Shown piece after piece: positions 11,901 through 25,409 of a stretch of 64,000 nt of DNA (position 1 is the stretch's first letter; the number at the start of each line of letters is the position of its first letter). The stretch covers positions 2,361,497 to 2,425,496 of the forward strand of contig NC_060111.1 in assembly GCF_021155765.1 (NCBI RefSeq), in the 5' to 3' direction. A model generated the notes under the pieces. The model was not told the DNA's origin. It searched no databases and was given only the letters and a program-made list of their open reading frames with translations. The position numbers and the translations under genes are program-made. Source of the DNA: Diprion similis. Its lineage: Eukaryota > Arthropoda > Insecta > Hymenoptera > Diprionidae.

Positions 11901-14900
11901 AGTACAATAGATTGTGATATTTACGTAACGTGGTAATTACAACCAAAGATTTGTATTTATTATCACATCAGACTTAGCACTTACCAAAGTCTCAGCTAGC
12001 CGGAATGATGTTAATGAACATTCGTCTTTGCTCGCAACCATTGTAAGGTTCTCCGAAACTAGTTTTTATCTACAAGCCTAAACTAATTGTTCAAATGCGG
12101 TATTATATGTACATAGTATATCTATGCATAGATTAATGTAACGAAATGTTCAAGTACCATAAACAGGAAAATTTTTGGAAATACTAGAAACAGCCCCTCT
12201 TCTTGCGCGATTGAAGTGAGGATAGATTGAGAAGCATACAGGCAAAGGCATACAAGTAATTCTTGCAATTCGACAGAATACATTTGTATGTACAATCGTT
12301 ACCCTCTATATACATAGAGGTACCAATATAAAACTTTGGACTTGTTCCTTATTCTACAACATTCAGACTTATACTTTCATGTGAACGGCTAGTATTCCCC
12401 ATTTAATTTTATAGCATCACAGATATGATTCGTATATTCTTCCATTCAAAAAGTTCCGAAATTTTCATGTACCTACTTAAATACAAATTATTTGCAAGAT
12501 TTTTACCGGCGATGAGAAACGCACGCTCTTTGCATGATATCTATGCCACAAAAATACACTTCCTACAGCGTATTATATAAAAATTGAAAATAATTTCAAG
12601 AATGGATAGCGTGTTCTCAGTCATTTTCGACTAGATTAGAGTATTGTACTGTAATCAATATCTAATTCAGAGTTGTCGTCACTATTTGGCGGTTCCTGAA
12701 CAATGACCACGGGCAGTTTAAGCGCAAGAGAAGAGGAGGGAGGCTCACCTGGAAGTGAGTCAGTTGGAGCTGTGGCTGGCGAAGGTACGTCTAGCACATC
12801 TTCGCAGGCCTCCTCATTCAACGTCTGCAGGGCTCCGCAGATCATTTGTTCCTCAAGGGTTACCTGACACACAACACGCGCACACGTAACGCACATGCTT
12901 TACAATACAATGAGCTCATTGTGGGTGAATATGCAAGCCGCGTGTAAAATTAATCATTTTCCTTCCTTCTCGGATTTATTAAAACATCTGTAAAACTTTA
13001 TGAATTTCGAAAATAAAATTTACTTGAACTGTACATCTAATTTTCATAAGGTAGCCACATCTTACCTGATACTAAATCCAATGTGAAAGCATGTGAATAG
13101 TTTCCATACGTTAGTCCACAGTAATTTAAATTTAGAGACATGCTTTATTCGCAGTCAATTCTCACCTGTTTTTCCATTACAGATTGCTTACTCGGATCTC
13201 GTCTAGAAGGGCCATCGGTTCGTGATGTTGACTTATCTTTTTCCACAACAACAGGTCGCGACGAAACATTTTGCGCCGTTAGTTCTATTACATAAATGTG
13301 TTCTCAGTTAAAAAAACAATTATATTTACTGAAAGATAATGGGGGATTGAAAACGATCTTACAATTGCCTGTGCAGTATAATTATATAAAAAAAAAAAAA
13401 AAACATGTTATCAAGTTCGTTCATTGCATTAACCTTTGCGTGTAATTTGCTCTGATCCTACGGTAAATCGAACGCTGCGAGGACCCTCTTCGTGAGTTGT
13501 AAAAGATGAAAGTTCCGCTTCCCTGAGAGACACGATAACCATACGGAAAAGTTCCCAATCTCCGAAACCCATTTTAAGTACCTAAAATTATCGAAAAAAA
13601 AGTATAAAATTGAAATATCTCTGATTAGAAGAGAAGCACAAGTCAAGACAGATCATCACATTGAGTTCGGCAATCTTACTTTTTTCAACTCTTGTAGATC
13701 ACAGTGAAGTAGTACTCGACCACTTATGTTATTTTCTCTGATAACATTTTTGTAACGGGCTGCTTGAGCTGGACTCAGTTCTTCTACTTTCCCAAGGAGA
13801 TCGCAAACCCCATTAACCGACAGACTCGATAATTTGATTTCCAAAATGTCTGGCTGTGAAATGAACAAATATTACAAGATTAGAATCTCCCTCCCTATTT
13901 CAAGACAACCTGATATAGTTTATGAAGGATTTTCTAATATTTTACACACCGGAAGACTAGTAATTGCAGATATTGGTCTAGGTGCAGGTTCCATAGGTGG
14001 CAGCTGTACCCACGGTGGAGGCTGCCAATCCATTGCTGATTGTGCAACCCAGCCAGGCTGTACAGGACGTTGGTCATTGTTTCCTCTGGATGATCTGTGT
14101 TGGCGATTAGTTAATACGCTCTTACTGGGTGGCCAGTGTTCTTGATGATTGACATGAGTGTTCCATGGCGCGGCTGGTTTGTATATACCAGAAATCATAG
14201 TCTCCTCGTCAATTACCTGCTGCTCTTCTTTAATTTTTTTCTTGATATAGGGATCGAGATTTATAGTAAACGGAAGGAATATTTTCATATCTGATATCAA
14301 AAGACTAGATCGATGAAAAGTAAGAAATACATCCAGTTTTCGCTCGTCTCTATCCATCTCCAAGAGGGGTTGAACGTCTTTTAGTACTGGTATCTGGGGT
14401 CGCACTCTACAAAAAGTATTGATATAATCAAATTTCAATAGTATACGAAAATCCAGATGGTCATGGGTAAAATTTTGAATTGCCCGAAATCAGAAGGTTT
14501 TTTTAGAAATCTAGTTTTTATGATCATTCTGCAAATAAATAAACTATACGAATCTTTGGAACAATTGACTCACTTGTCGTACAGAGCTTTGAGGGATGTA
14601 GAATCGTCAAGCGTTTCTTCATAGAGATCGTAATGTAGGATCATCCAAGAAGTTCTAAAAGGCCACTGTTCTGTGATGTTGATCCAACTGGCCAAATGAT
14701 ACCAATTAAAATCTATTTGGAATGCTTTCAGCAGTCTTCCTGCAATAAAAAATTAGTTCTTGTACCCTAAAGTATCTAACCAGTCCCTGAATATTTACGA
14801 ATCGTAATAAACACTATAGCTCCTACCTGTAACGTAAACTACGTTCATAAGCCGTCTCATACTACGTGGATTTACGTCGCTAAAGTAATCATCGGTGAGC

Positions 14901-17900
14901 AACATTTTATTCAGATCATGGGCACCGCCCAGTCTGTTCAAGTTGCTGCCAATGCTGCTAGCCACAGATTCGCTCAGCCTGAGTTTCCTGCTATTCTTTC
15001 TGCTCGGAGGTTTCAATTTTTCCGTACTGTTCATAACACCCGATTCCGTGCTGAGTCTCCTATTTGAGACCGAGTGATGAATGGCACTTGTTGTTGCATA
15101 GTTAATACTATCCTCTGCTTCTGTCCAAGTACTCTTCTTGTGATACTGAGCCGTCTGTTGGGCCACTTTAAGCTTTCGTAAGCCACTATTTTGAAGGTAA
15201 AACGGCAGGTGAACCATGTTGCGTAAGTAATCGTGCCCGCCGATATTCGATTCTGTAAATAGTCTCCTGCTATTCACTTCCACTGCCTATGAAAAAATTA
15301 AGTAAACACAAATTGCAGTTAGTGATCTAAAAATGAGATTATCTTGCCACAAGTTGACCGTAAGGTCATCCATACAGAGCAGGGATATGCGTGCATATTA
15401 CACAGAGATACAATATCATACAACAAATGGGAGATCTCACTCCGGAATACCACTAGATCCGCTCAACCATCGGGGAATTTTTTCTTTAAATAAAAGAAAT
15501 TTCAACTAAAAATTATGGGTTGTAATTTTTCTCATGGTGTTCAGGTGCGTTATCTTCCCTGCATTATGATGAGAGTTACAGTGTAATAACAACGCCGATG
15601 TAAATGAAAATGAAGACAATGTCAAGAGATACATTAAACATATGTAAACACCACATCGATACACAAGACTTTTAAATACGACATAACTAACTAACCTTGT
15701 CACGAGCCACCTGGCCCATGCAAAACAGACAATTATCAATTAGTGAGCATCAATAATTATCTTATTTGATATATCTCAACTAAAATCTTATTTACTTTGA
15801 AAGGATACCGCTATGTTTTTTTTTTTTTATTTCATTCTTGTAACAGGCTTGCATTACGTACAAATAAAGCAAAGATTCAATAGGATATGGGAACAGGCTG
15901 ATTTTGCTCAAGATGCACGTTTTCATTAAGAGAAAGTAATCACCAATACAGAGAAACTGATTGTTTGATAGTTTCATCACAGTGCAAAATAAATTTTCGA
16001 TAATTATTCGACCTGAGGTGATCGATCGAATTCAAAGTGTGATTTCAATGAAGAAAATCGTATTACCTTCGCAATAACGTGAGGATCAATGGCTAAGATT
16101 ACGATAAACGGGCAGTGATTGTCGCTGAATAACGCTTGGATAGCATCGAGAACTAGGAGAACTTTGTCTTGTTCACAACTGTCCAATCCATCGACAACGA
16201 CTACTAGCCGACTCTGCTGTGAAGTAAATCTATCCAAACATTTCACCTGTAATAAATATCATTATCCTGTAATTATACTGTCCTCAAGTTGGATTTTGAA
16301 TTAACAATATCAGCAGGTTGACGGCCACTAACCATTTCAGTCATTAAATTGACCTCCGACCGTAAAGTTTGAATAAATCCTTCACTTTTTAATGTTTCCA
16401 GCTTTGAAATACTCCGCTGTAAATGCCTTCTTTGAGAAAATACCAAGGCGTGCAGCATCCTGCTCCATGTATACAGGTTGGCTATAATGCCCACAGAAAG
16501 CAGCAGCCCAACTGTCAACATAACTGCATGAGCGCTTACTCGTTCGATAACAGGACTAGAACAGTGAAAACAATATCTCTAAATAAATTGATTGAATCCG
16601 ACGAAAATCAAATGACTTTTTGATGCATAAAGAATACCAACTTAGAAGTCTCGAGGTCGATAAGGTAGATGGTAAGTATAGAGACGCCGACCAAACACGA
16701 GCCAAAGCAAATTTCGAATATTACAATATAAGGTAAGCAGCAAACGTGTCTCCATTTCCAGGAAGATGTCGATTTTGCCATTTTTGGTCTGAATGCTCTA
16801 TAAAGTCTGGTGACTAAAGACCCGTAATCATTTTCGATCGAGTCATACAACGATCCGACCATTTGTACAACCGCATTTTCTCCTGCCGAAGTTGTGCCAA
16901 CGCGAGTTTGATCAGTGAAGTAAAACTTGGTCGGTTGAGCACTTGGAGAATCGCCAACTTGAGCACCGGGAGGATGGCAAAACATAACTTGAAGCAGTAG
17001 CTTCAGGTTGTTTAATTTTCTGGTGAGAGCGACGTTGAAATTGTACGGCCAGTACCAGTCGTACCTGTTTTTTGAAAACAAAAAATTCCTGTTTTTGATT
17101 TGGGTCTGAAGTATTTGTAATTCAGATATCAACAAAGATTTTCGAACGATTTGATAACGATTAACTTACCTTTGATTGGCGTACCAAACAAGAACCAGGA
17201 AAACGTAGAGTACAACAACAAAAGCAACGCCAACACTAAGTCCAATTATCCAAGACTGAACGGCAAGGCCGAGTATCACTCCGATCATCAAAGATACATG
17301 AACAATGGCAAGGAATAGTAATGACGAAAACTGGAATACCGGATCCATCCATTGTCGTGCAAAATTTTTCATCTCCTCTGCAAAGTCAGTTAATGATAAT
17401 ATCTCGTGATATTCCAAAGCAACAGAGTCAACATTCAATATCATCATAAGCGGTGCTTGTCTCGAATTTCATCAAGTACTGAACAATAACAAACCTCTAA
17501 GCTTGTTGAGTAAAAATGATTTCCCAGAGCCCCATTTTGCATAGAGACCGACAGTGATCGGCGTGGAGAGTGATGGTTCGCTGAGAATATCGGCGAGCGC
17601 ACTACTGTACAGGTCGTATCCAAGCATATTTTCATTATCCTCATTAGTGTTCAATCGTCCTATTGAAAAGAACCGATAGTTTATAGCACATACATGTCTT
17701 TACGGTGTCGCTAAATAGTCATTACAATAATTGATATACGAACTAGCACCAAATATTTGTCCCAATATCGTCTTCGGGTGATTGATATCTATATTGTAGG
17801 GTGTCTCTCCCTGCCTATTTGGCCGGTAGAGTAGCTGGCTATTCTTGGGATTCCTTAGTAATATTTCAACGATAGCTTTCGACCTGGCCCGCATGGCAAT

Positions 17901-19672
17901 GTGAAGTACGGTATCACCCTTTTTGTCGGTCGCCGAAACCTTGGCTTTCTTGTCGAGTAGAAGCTGAACAATTTCAGCGTTACGCGACCTCACAGCACGA
18001 AGTAGGGGAGTGTCGCCATCCTTCGTTGGAATCTCCAGATCAGGATTGGCGCTCAACAACAGCTTGACCATCGCGACATTTCCCTTCTCAACCGCGATAT
18101 ACGTCGCCGTTTTTTTATCCTGGTTTAAAAGAAGCGTTCAATAAAATTCATACCGAGTCCAAAGACTCTCCTCTCACTCCAAACTGGCTTTTTCCAAGTA
18201 CACCCAACAACCGTTTACCTTTCCAGCTATATCAACGTCGGCGTATTTCTTTATAAGAGTTTCAACCACACCCCTGTGGCCTCCCTTAACAGCGTGAATT
18301 AAATTGGTATCACCGGCTCTGTCTTGTATGTTGATATACGCCCCAGCGTTTACAAGAGCATTAGCTATTTCATGATGTCCCTCTCTGCATGCAATAGCCA
18401 GTGCGGTGCAACCGTCTTTGTCCAAAGCGTTAACGTTCGGTTTGTACTCCAAAAGTAGTGTGACAACATCGACGTGATTTCCCAAAGTAGCGACCAGCAG
18501 AGCTGTCCACGAATACTAGAACACAATCGATTCACCTTTAACAATAAGCATCGCACGATATCGCCGATTTTTACATCGATACAACAACGTCGATTTCCAT
18601 GGCTCACCATGCCAGCAGTGTCGACGTTTGCTCCAGCCTTCAACAAAGCGTCGACAATCTCTATGTTCCCCTTACGACATGACCAAACCAGCGCCGAAGT
18701 TCCATACTGAAATCCGAATTCGAGAAACAGGTTTGATTGACATTGTATTTTTTTTTTTTAACTACAGGACACAGATTGTTCCACGGTAAACGTACCTTGT
18801 CACCGACATTGACTTTAGCACCGTGTGCTATCAAGTCTTTGAGAATATCTGCGTATCCTCTACCAGCAGCCCACAACAAAGAGGATATGTGATAATTGCC
18901 ATGAGCGTTGACATCTGCTCCTCGAGATAACAGCAGTGATACCGTTTCGGATCTGCCTTTATACGTAGCCCACATGAGTGCTGACCATCCTCCCTGTACC
19001 ATGGAAAAGAATTAGGACCAGAATCAGACAATTCGTTTGTCAAATTGTCACATGAGACATTACGAAAATTTCGCACCATATCACGATGCTCCAATTTGGC
19101 ACCATGTTCAAGCAGCTCGAGGCATACGTCTGTGTATCCTTCTTTGGCTGCGCACAATAACGCTGTCCAGTCATCCTATACATGAGAAAAAAGAAGTATT
19201 GAAATTGCAAGTGGTGATGATATGCAATTTAAAAAAAATTCATTGCCAGACAACGGCATAGAATAATCTAAGTAATGAACAAAAAAAAAAAACAGGGAAA
19301 CAAAACATTTTTCAACTATAGTATGTTGTTTTTATAGTGTACCCCGTCTTCGACATTGACGTCCGCTCCATGGTTGATCAGTTCCCGGACAAAGTGTATT
19401 TTTCCTTTAAATGCGGCATAAATAAGTGCCGTACTTCCATTCTGAAACGATTTTTATTTATTTATTTTTATCTTATTCAAACAATAAGAAATGACGAAAC
19501 ACTCGTTAAAGACATGAATTTGCAAAGATGAATAAGCGGCTGAAATGTAGAAGAGACTCACTTCGTCGCGATCGTCAACCTGGACCCGTTTATTTTCAAG
19601 AAAATTTTGCAAGCCCACGAGATTGTCGTCAGTAATGAAATTGACGATGGATCGGTAACAGAGCGAAACCAT
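8947..19672 (-). CDS. Kidins220: KIDINS220/ARMS (kinase D-interacting substrate of 220 kDa), long isoform
   Basis: Membrane scaffold of neurotrophin/Eph-type signalling. Exons in order: 19562-19672, 19343-19441, 19077-19175, 18796-18993, 18608-18706, 18219-18515, 17744-18119, 17495-17659, 17170-17377, 16642-17064, 16333-16555, 16067-16246, 14827-15286, 14574-14739, 13950-14406, 13680-13853, 13434-13581, 13166-13284, 12749-12863, 8947-9737; about 1635 aa. The N-terminus ([17 protein letters not shown]) aligns with the vertebrate start. Ankyrin-repeat exons are mostly 99 nt or multiples (33 aa each). Then comes the KAP NTPase: Walker [15 protein letters not shown] at 17495-17659, four transmembrane helices (two in 17170-17377, one at the end of 16642-17064, one in 16333-16555), and Walker [16 protein letters not shown] in 16067-16246. 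The SAM-like segment spans 13434-13853. The tail is Ser/Pro-rich and ends in ETVV, a class I PDZ ligand. The donor at 17744 (GTTCGT) is weak but restores IFGAR as in vertebrates. Confidence 0.95.
9738..12635 (-). other. KIDINS220 last intron / 3' UTR of the short isoform
   Basis: About 2.9 kb without a coding exon, lying between the two alternative 3' ends of KIDINS220. In the long isoform it is intron (with 12636-12748); in the short isoform its right part must be 3' UTR. AT-rich, no transposon recognised. Confidence 0.6.
12636..12863 (-). CDS. Kidins220: KIDINS220 alternative terminal exon (short isoform)
   Basis: The exon that starts at 12863 contains an in-frame consensus donor (CCAG|GTGAGC) at 12749. 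If this donor is used, the transcript continues in phase 1 to the last exon at 9737. If it is ignored, translation runs on through [21 protein letters not shown] and stops at 12636-12638 with the ending YSTIL. That gives about 1409 aa and another C-terminal PDZ ligand (T-I-L), close to the ESIL that I recall for vertebrate KIDINS220. Both readings are seen directly; that both are made is inferred from the open frame and the conserved-looking ending. Confidence 0.6.
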   Translation of the reverse strand, partial: VTLEEQMICGALQTLNEEACEDVLDVPSPATAPTDSLPGEPPSSSLALKLPVVIVQEPPNSDDNSELDIDYSTIL

Positions 19673-19693
19673 CGAGTCCGAACGATGAAGCGT

Positions 19694-21170
19694 CTGAAAA
19701 TAATAAACCCATGGTGAACTCTTTTGTCTATTTACCTATGACATTGGTAAGAAAAGAAAAAAAAAAAACACATAAGAAAAACAACAAAACTCGATTAGCG
19801 CTGACAGCGAAGTTGATAAAGATTCGTCACTAAAATCCAACCTGTTAAATGAAAATGGGAAAGAAAAAATTTGCGAATACATCCATTCATTTATTATACG
19901 GCGTGAAGCTTTCATTAAACTCGAATAAGCAATATTACATCAATGATTAATTCGACATACGAGAAAAAAAAAAAAAAACTCCAAAGAAAAACAATTACAG
20001 TGGTTATTTGAAGAAAAAAGAAAGACCAAAAAAAAAATTAATAAGCAGCACCTCGTATAAAAATACAACAGTATTTACCTGAAAAATAGAAAATATCAAT
20101 TGCGAGCAAAGATCGTTAAATGATTCTATTTAATAACATGGTAAAAATCATGATTATCATTATATTACTTAATATCGAATAATTTGAATAAAAGTAATTA
20201 ATATCAATACTGAATCCTGAATCTATCGTAATATCTATAATCAAAACGATAAAGTAGTTGATTATAATTTGCGTATACAATATTGGATACACGTCGATTA
20301 CACCATAAGTTATATATAGCGAAGAGAAAAATCTAAACATCTTTCCCTTAAATTTCTCACTCAAGAACCGATAGTCATACATTTTTTAGGGTTGAGCCAG
20401 ACTATGTCTAGGTAATAACTATACCTTAGTGTATAATAGATTGTAAAAATTGATTAACTGACTGAATAAAATGTTTTATTAATTGAAATAAAACACCTTG
20501 TATAAAACCCAAGTAAATTCCATTCATTCTCATTAAATTTTATTCTTCTTCAACCCTACATCGCCAAGATAAAAAAAACTGATCCACGAAACTTATATCA
20601 CCGAATAAAAGTTTAAGCCACATCCAGTTTTAATAGTAATTAAATTTTATTCACCCTGGCTAAAAAAAGAAAAAACTTTTATACATAATATATTGAATAA
20701 CCAGAACATCAACCTATACAATGTCACAGTGTGATTACATTTGTTTTAAGCTTAATTGCAAGAGCAATAACTTTACAATAACGTAACCTTATACTATTGT
20801 CACTATAATCCTCTAGAAACTTAGTTTTTTATGCATAAATTGGCTGTATTTTCGACAGTAGGCAATGTGAAATAGGTGGGATGTTTTCACGAGCACTACG
20901 TACACCATTGGACGCGCTTAGATTGTAGTTTGAAGCCATGGTGTTCAACCAAGTGATGATGGGTAGCTGCATCTTGAAAGCCGATAAATATAGGAGCCAG
21001 CAAACACCACAGAGCTCACGTGGCTGCACCACAGAGAAAACGGCACTGAGTATCCCAGAATGACATGCTACTGGTGTTGCAGTAACAGCAACGATGCGGT
21101 CAAACCGGCTCGCGATTATCGCCCCTGGCGGATTCGGTCCCACCGTGTTATACTGTATTAGGATTTGCGT

Positions 21171-21214
<44 letters not shown>

Positions 21215-22124
21215 TGATCCTAAAATCAGTGCAATTAGAGTGACATTCCAGGTCATCACTGAAATTTCACTAAAATCTTCGGTGTTTAAGTTGTGAAATA
21301 TTTTCACTGTGGTATCACCAAATTATAAGTCCAATACTAGCGAATTTTACGTGTCTCAAGTATATCGAAGAGGAACTCATCTCGAGTGTTTGGTTAACGG
21401 CGTTTTACTCTTCGAAGTGAAGTGTAAGTGTAACTTCACTTAAATTTCAGTGGAACAGAATCCGCCATGAGCATTTCACAATCAGACAGGCTAAGGTCGC
21501 GGGTCGAAGTTCCGAATGGTTAAAATTCCCAAAGAGATAGATTTTTCATTACACTGAACGAACGGTCGATATTCCGAAGAGGATCGAGTTCACGTGAAAA
21601 AGGGTCCGGGGAAGGTGTTCGATTACAAAACCGCAATCATCGGCTCCTTTGATTGCGACCAGGTGTTTTTTGCAAATTGATGATATCGACGTGAATGTGA
21701 AGTAAAATGAAATGTACTTAATATCGTCTGTGCACTGCAGATGCTCTTCTTGACCCGATTACGTGACGTTACGTATGTGGTAACGATATTATGCAACACA
21801 ATTGAAAACAGTTAGTTCTGCAGGAACGTGCAGCAAAAAAATTTGCAAATCGTGTGTTAGTGCAGTTTTTCGCACGCCTCAACATGCCGTTGTTTTTTTT
21901 TTTCTCAAAAAAAAAAAAAAAAAAAAAAAAACCAACCGTGACTTTTCATCAAAATTAAATTGAGACCATGAATATGTGGCACATGTTTCGAAACGTTAAA
22001 CTGAAAATTGGTTTTGTAAAATGCTCGCACACGTGAAAAACGTGGATGGCGTTATGTCAATCTGTTAAACTGTATAGCCCATAGCGTTAGGTATAAAATT
22101 GCCTTGTTACGACACTCAACCTAC
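19694..22124 (-). other. Intron / 5' region upstream of the first KIDINS220 ankyrin exon
   Basis: No coding exon recognised. It contains a 42-nt poly-T run (21172-21213) and a 25-nt poly-A run (21907-21931). The stretch 20870-21140 is more GC-rich and has a minus-strand open frame with no recognisable family. It may be an exonised or decayed repeat. Confidence 0.4.
21172..21213. repeat. Poly-T run of 42 nt
   Basis: Uninterrupted T tract in the intron upstream of KIDINS220. Possibly the poly-A tail of an old retroposed copy on the minus strand, but no element body was recognised. Confidence 0.85.
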
Positions 22125-22802
22125 CTGACCCCGGGTGCTAATTGCAAGACCGAGGTAGGACAGAACATGAAATCGATAAAGATAAAATGCGACGAGGTTG
22201 CGAGGGGACAGAGTAAACGGCAAACGGGAAAAGGTGTCCCATCGATGATGACTGACCGTATGTGAGTGTCTCCGGATGCCAAAGCTGAACTTCCGACCGG
22301 TTCCATCGGCCGCTGGTGCAGTGAACGTCAAGGTTGGCACATGGATGTGAGATAAATGAGAAGCGAATGTGTTATGGTGGTGATTACCGCCGGTGAGGTT
22401 ATTCGCCGACCATCCCGGATGTTCGGGTAAATGTAGATGAAGAAAAGAATGGCGTTTTCTTCTAACGTTCGTAGCTACGGAACCTTGATTTAGGATCCCA
22501 TCTCGATCACTGAGCTTTGTCGTACCATCGACGATATTCGAGGAATGACGTCTAGCCAGCCCTTCACTAGCACCACCACCACCACCATCTCCAACGTAAC
22601 GGATCATGGTGTCAGAACTTGACGTTGGAAAGCTGGGCTGAGCTTTTAGTGTCTTCAGTTGGTTGACGCTGGAGCAAAATCCCGGGGAAATTTTCTCTCT
22701 GATCATTGTCTCCGCCGTAACTTCCAAAGTCGCGTCTTCATTTTCGGCCGATTTTGAAGGCTGATCATTATTACAAAGCGAATCGTCAAGACTCTCTGAC
22801 AT
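22125..22802 (-). CDS. Large upstream coding exon, probable N-terminal extension of KIDINS220
   Basis: Open frame from ATG at 22802, rich in Ser, Asp and His (starts MSESLDDSLCNNDQ; later RRKRHSFLHLHLPEHP and RKFSFGIRRHSHT). It ends at a strong donor CAG|GTAGGT at 22125 after 226 whole codons; a weaker phase-0 donor (GTCAGT) follows RRHSHT. The KIDINS220 exon downstream has its acceptor at 19693 and is open for seven codons before the ATG at 19672, also in phase 0, so splicing would fuse about 226+7 residues to the ankyrin domain. No known domain was recognised. It could instead belong to a separate transcript. Basic RxxS patches (RRHS, RKRHS) look like kinase sites. Confidence 0.5.
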
Positions 22803-24219
22803 CTCTCCGATATTCCTATAGAGGTCAGGTCGTCTTTAGATTCTTCGACAATCCTGTGTGGCTCACAAGTCACACATTAGCTGAAACCGCATCCATGAGG
22901 TATGAGAATGAGAAACGAAACTTCGACGGGACCGAATTTCTATCGTTTTTTTCTTGAAACGCACGCCTTTTCAATCGCCGAAAATGTGGATCTTGGCTAA
23001 CCGATGAGTTGAGTAAAATATAATGCAACAGGTTGACGAAGCAGCGCTTAACGATGGCCTTGCTTTATGGTTCTCGTATAATTTAGTACCAACGCAAAAA
23101 CAGGCGTCGTTCAAGCGGTCAGATTTACGATAAAACATTTTATTTTTATACTAAAGAAAGAGTTTACGCCGTCAAATTGTGGTATTGTTATCGTTTTACG
23201 GAAAAAACCACAACAAAGAATTGTCGCAGAAATTACGATTTCATCCCATCCGATGACCACCACGATGCTATGGTAGTTAGATAAATACTGTAACAGATTT
23301 ACACTAAAACACAACATCGTTATTGTTATTGAAAAAAAAAAAAAAAATTTCAATGAAGAGAATAATGATGAATAAATGTCAATTTTTTTGCGGAAAAATC
23401 ACATAACCGCAAAAAGCTCGAGTGTTGCTCCGATCCTGAAATAATATACAGATAATATGCAGAAAAATTATCGATCATCGTTATTTATATTAGATTTTTT
23501 GATAACATAGGAGGTACCTTGTATAAAAAATTAAATTAACAATAATTGTTAGATAAATTAAATGTTAGAATTTCGAAAACATTTCATTATATAGTTATAA
23601 TTTAAAAAACAGAAAATAATGCGATTCTGTTCTCAGAAAATATATCGCAGTATGATAAATAATTCATGGCACTAAATTATTACTGATTATTATGTTATTA
23701 ATATCCTGTTTAATATTACGCCAAATTCTCAGCTGGTCGTCTTATATCGGTTGTAAATCATCGTTATCGTAGATCCAATTTATTCTACGTAGCTATTGGC
23801 TACTCTACCGTTGATGGTATATTAAAAAAAAGTTTATTACGATAATTTATCAATAAAAAATCGATATCGACTTGACGGATCAAATTCCGTTTCAAAATCA
23901 TCATCTTCTCTTTCCTCGAACGAAATACTTGATTATTCTTTCACATTATTCGATATCAACGTTCGGGGAAAAGAAAAAGCAAAAAAAATTTTTGCAACAT
24001 TTCACACAAATTTATTTCCTAAATAGTATAATTAAAAATCATGATATTATACTTTTAATAATGACAAAAACCGCTTAAAGATTTCGATTGTAATAATTTA
24101 AAATAACTAACTCTGTATAAACCATCGAGCATTAGTTTGAAAAATTATTGCTCAGAGTTTGTCGCAGTAAATTAAAAAGAAAAAACAAAAATCAACCCAC
24201 AGATACACTATTATTTCCA

Positions 24220-24249
24220 TTCTCTCTCTCTCTCTCTCTCTTTCTCTCT
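24220..24249. repeat. (TC)n microsatellite
   Basis: About 14 TC units with one interruption (TTTCTCTCT). Confidence 0.85.
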
Positions 24250-24884
24250 GTGGCCATCTATTCATTATGTTAATCTGGACTAAAACGAATCAATTGCTTA
24301 CCAGCCATAAAACGAAGAAAAATCGACCAGTTTATTGTATGAAATTTCTTAAAATCACTTTAGAAAATTTTTTTCGGTTATGGGATCAATCAGCGGAGCA
24401 CAAATAAAATACTACCTGCACGAGCAAAGGTAAGTATCGTAATACTGGCTCTATCATTAATATCGCTTTATATATATATATAACGCTCAGATCAAGCAGC
24501 AGTCCCGAGAAATGTACATAATATTCGATTATAGATTATGCCAATGGCGTTGTAGAAAACCATTGACAACGGATATGAAACACTTGATGATTTTTATCAG
24601 TGGGAAAAAACAAACAACGTCACAATTTACGTGACAAAGGGATGCATGGACCGTTGACTAATACGTGATAGCGTTATCCCAGCGAATTAGGTTTTATCCT
24701 AATTTGACCTTTTATTCAAAGTCGTGTGTCTTCATTCTTATCACCTATTTTATATCCATTTTTTGTATATTTTTGATTCAAAAGAATCGTGAAAGTTGAA
24801 GGAATAATTAAATTCCTAGCAAGTAACCTCTCTATAGGTATGTATATACATGTTTTTTTATAAATTATGAGTCTTTGAGATCGC

Positions 24885-25145
24885 TGAGTACGAATCTTGG
24901 TTTTAAGAATTGAAAAAAATGGATCCAATATGGTGGACAAAAATTTCAAAATCGATCGAGTCCGTAGAAAAAACTCTGTCCACAGTTTATTGGGGTTGCT
25001 GATTACAAATGTAAGATCGGATTTTGAAAATTCAGTACGAATTTTTAACATTTCAGAGTTTTTTGAATTTTTACGTCCGCCATATTGGATCCACGGTCTT
25101 GAAATTTTTAAATTAGTTTCCAGATACATAATATCAGCGACCCTG
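24885..25145. repeat. Dispersed repeat with CGCCATATTGGATCC
   Basis: Contains GGATCCAATATGG early and CCATATTGGATCC later (inverted), together with ACTCTGTCCACAG and a TCGCTGAGTACGAATCT / GCTGATTAC phrase. A related arrangement (GTCGCTGATT, GGACAGAGTTTTTTC, CGCCATATTG) recurs at 42718-42860, so this is a repeat family rather than unique sequence. Confidence 0.5.
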
Positions 25146-25358
25146 TTATGAAAACCATAGAATAATATCTCGTTATAAAATTTTACTCACGATCAGCACA
25201 ATAATGTGTAACTCAAAGGCTCAAAAACTTTTCCAATAAGATACAATAAAATATACATTCAGTCCCGAAAGAGAAACTCCGAACGACCATCGACGTGGTA
25301 TACGGTAATGCACAATAATTGAGATCAATGAGTATGGCGAACGGACAACGAGCAGCAC

Positions 25359-25362
<4 letters not shown>

Positions 25363-25406
<44 letters not shown>
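25363..25406. repeat. (AT)n microsatellite, about 44 bp
   Basis: Uninterrupted AT dinucleotide run. Shorter runs of the same kind lie near 25620, 26029, 28538, 33038, 34051, 41203, 41381 and 41552; two of them (26029, 28538) directly border MITE insertions. Confidence 0.9.

Positions 25407-25409
<3 letters not shown>

Noticed and set aside
20829..21143. 104-codon minus-strand open frame next to the poly-T run
   Set aside because: Composition is more protein-like than its surroundings, but no family was recognised and no consistent exon ends were found. Kept only as a note in the intron entry.
25363..25406. Open frames across (AT)n runs with repeated Ile-Tyr residues
   Set aside because: Simple translation of the microsatellite.
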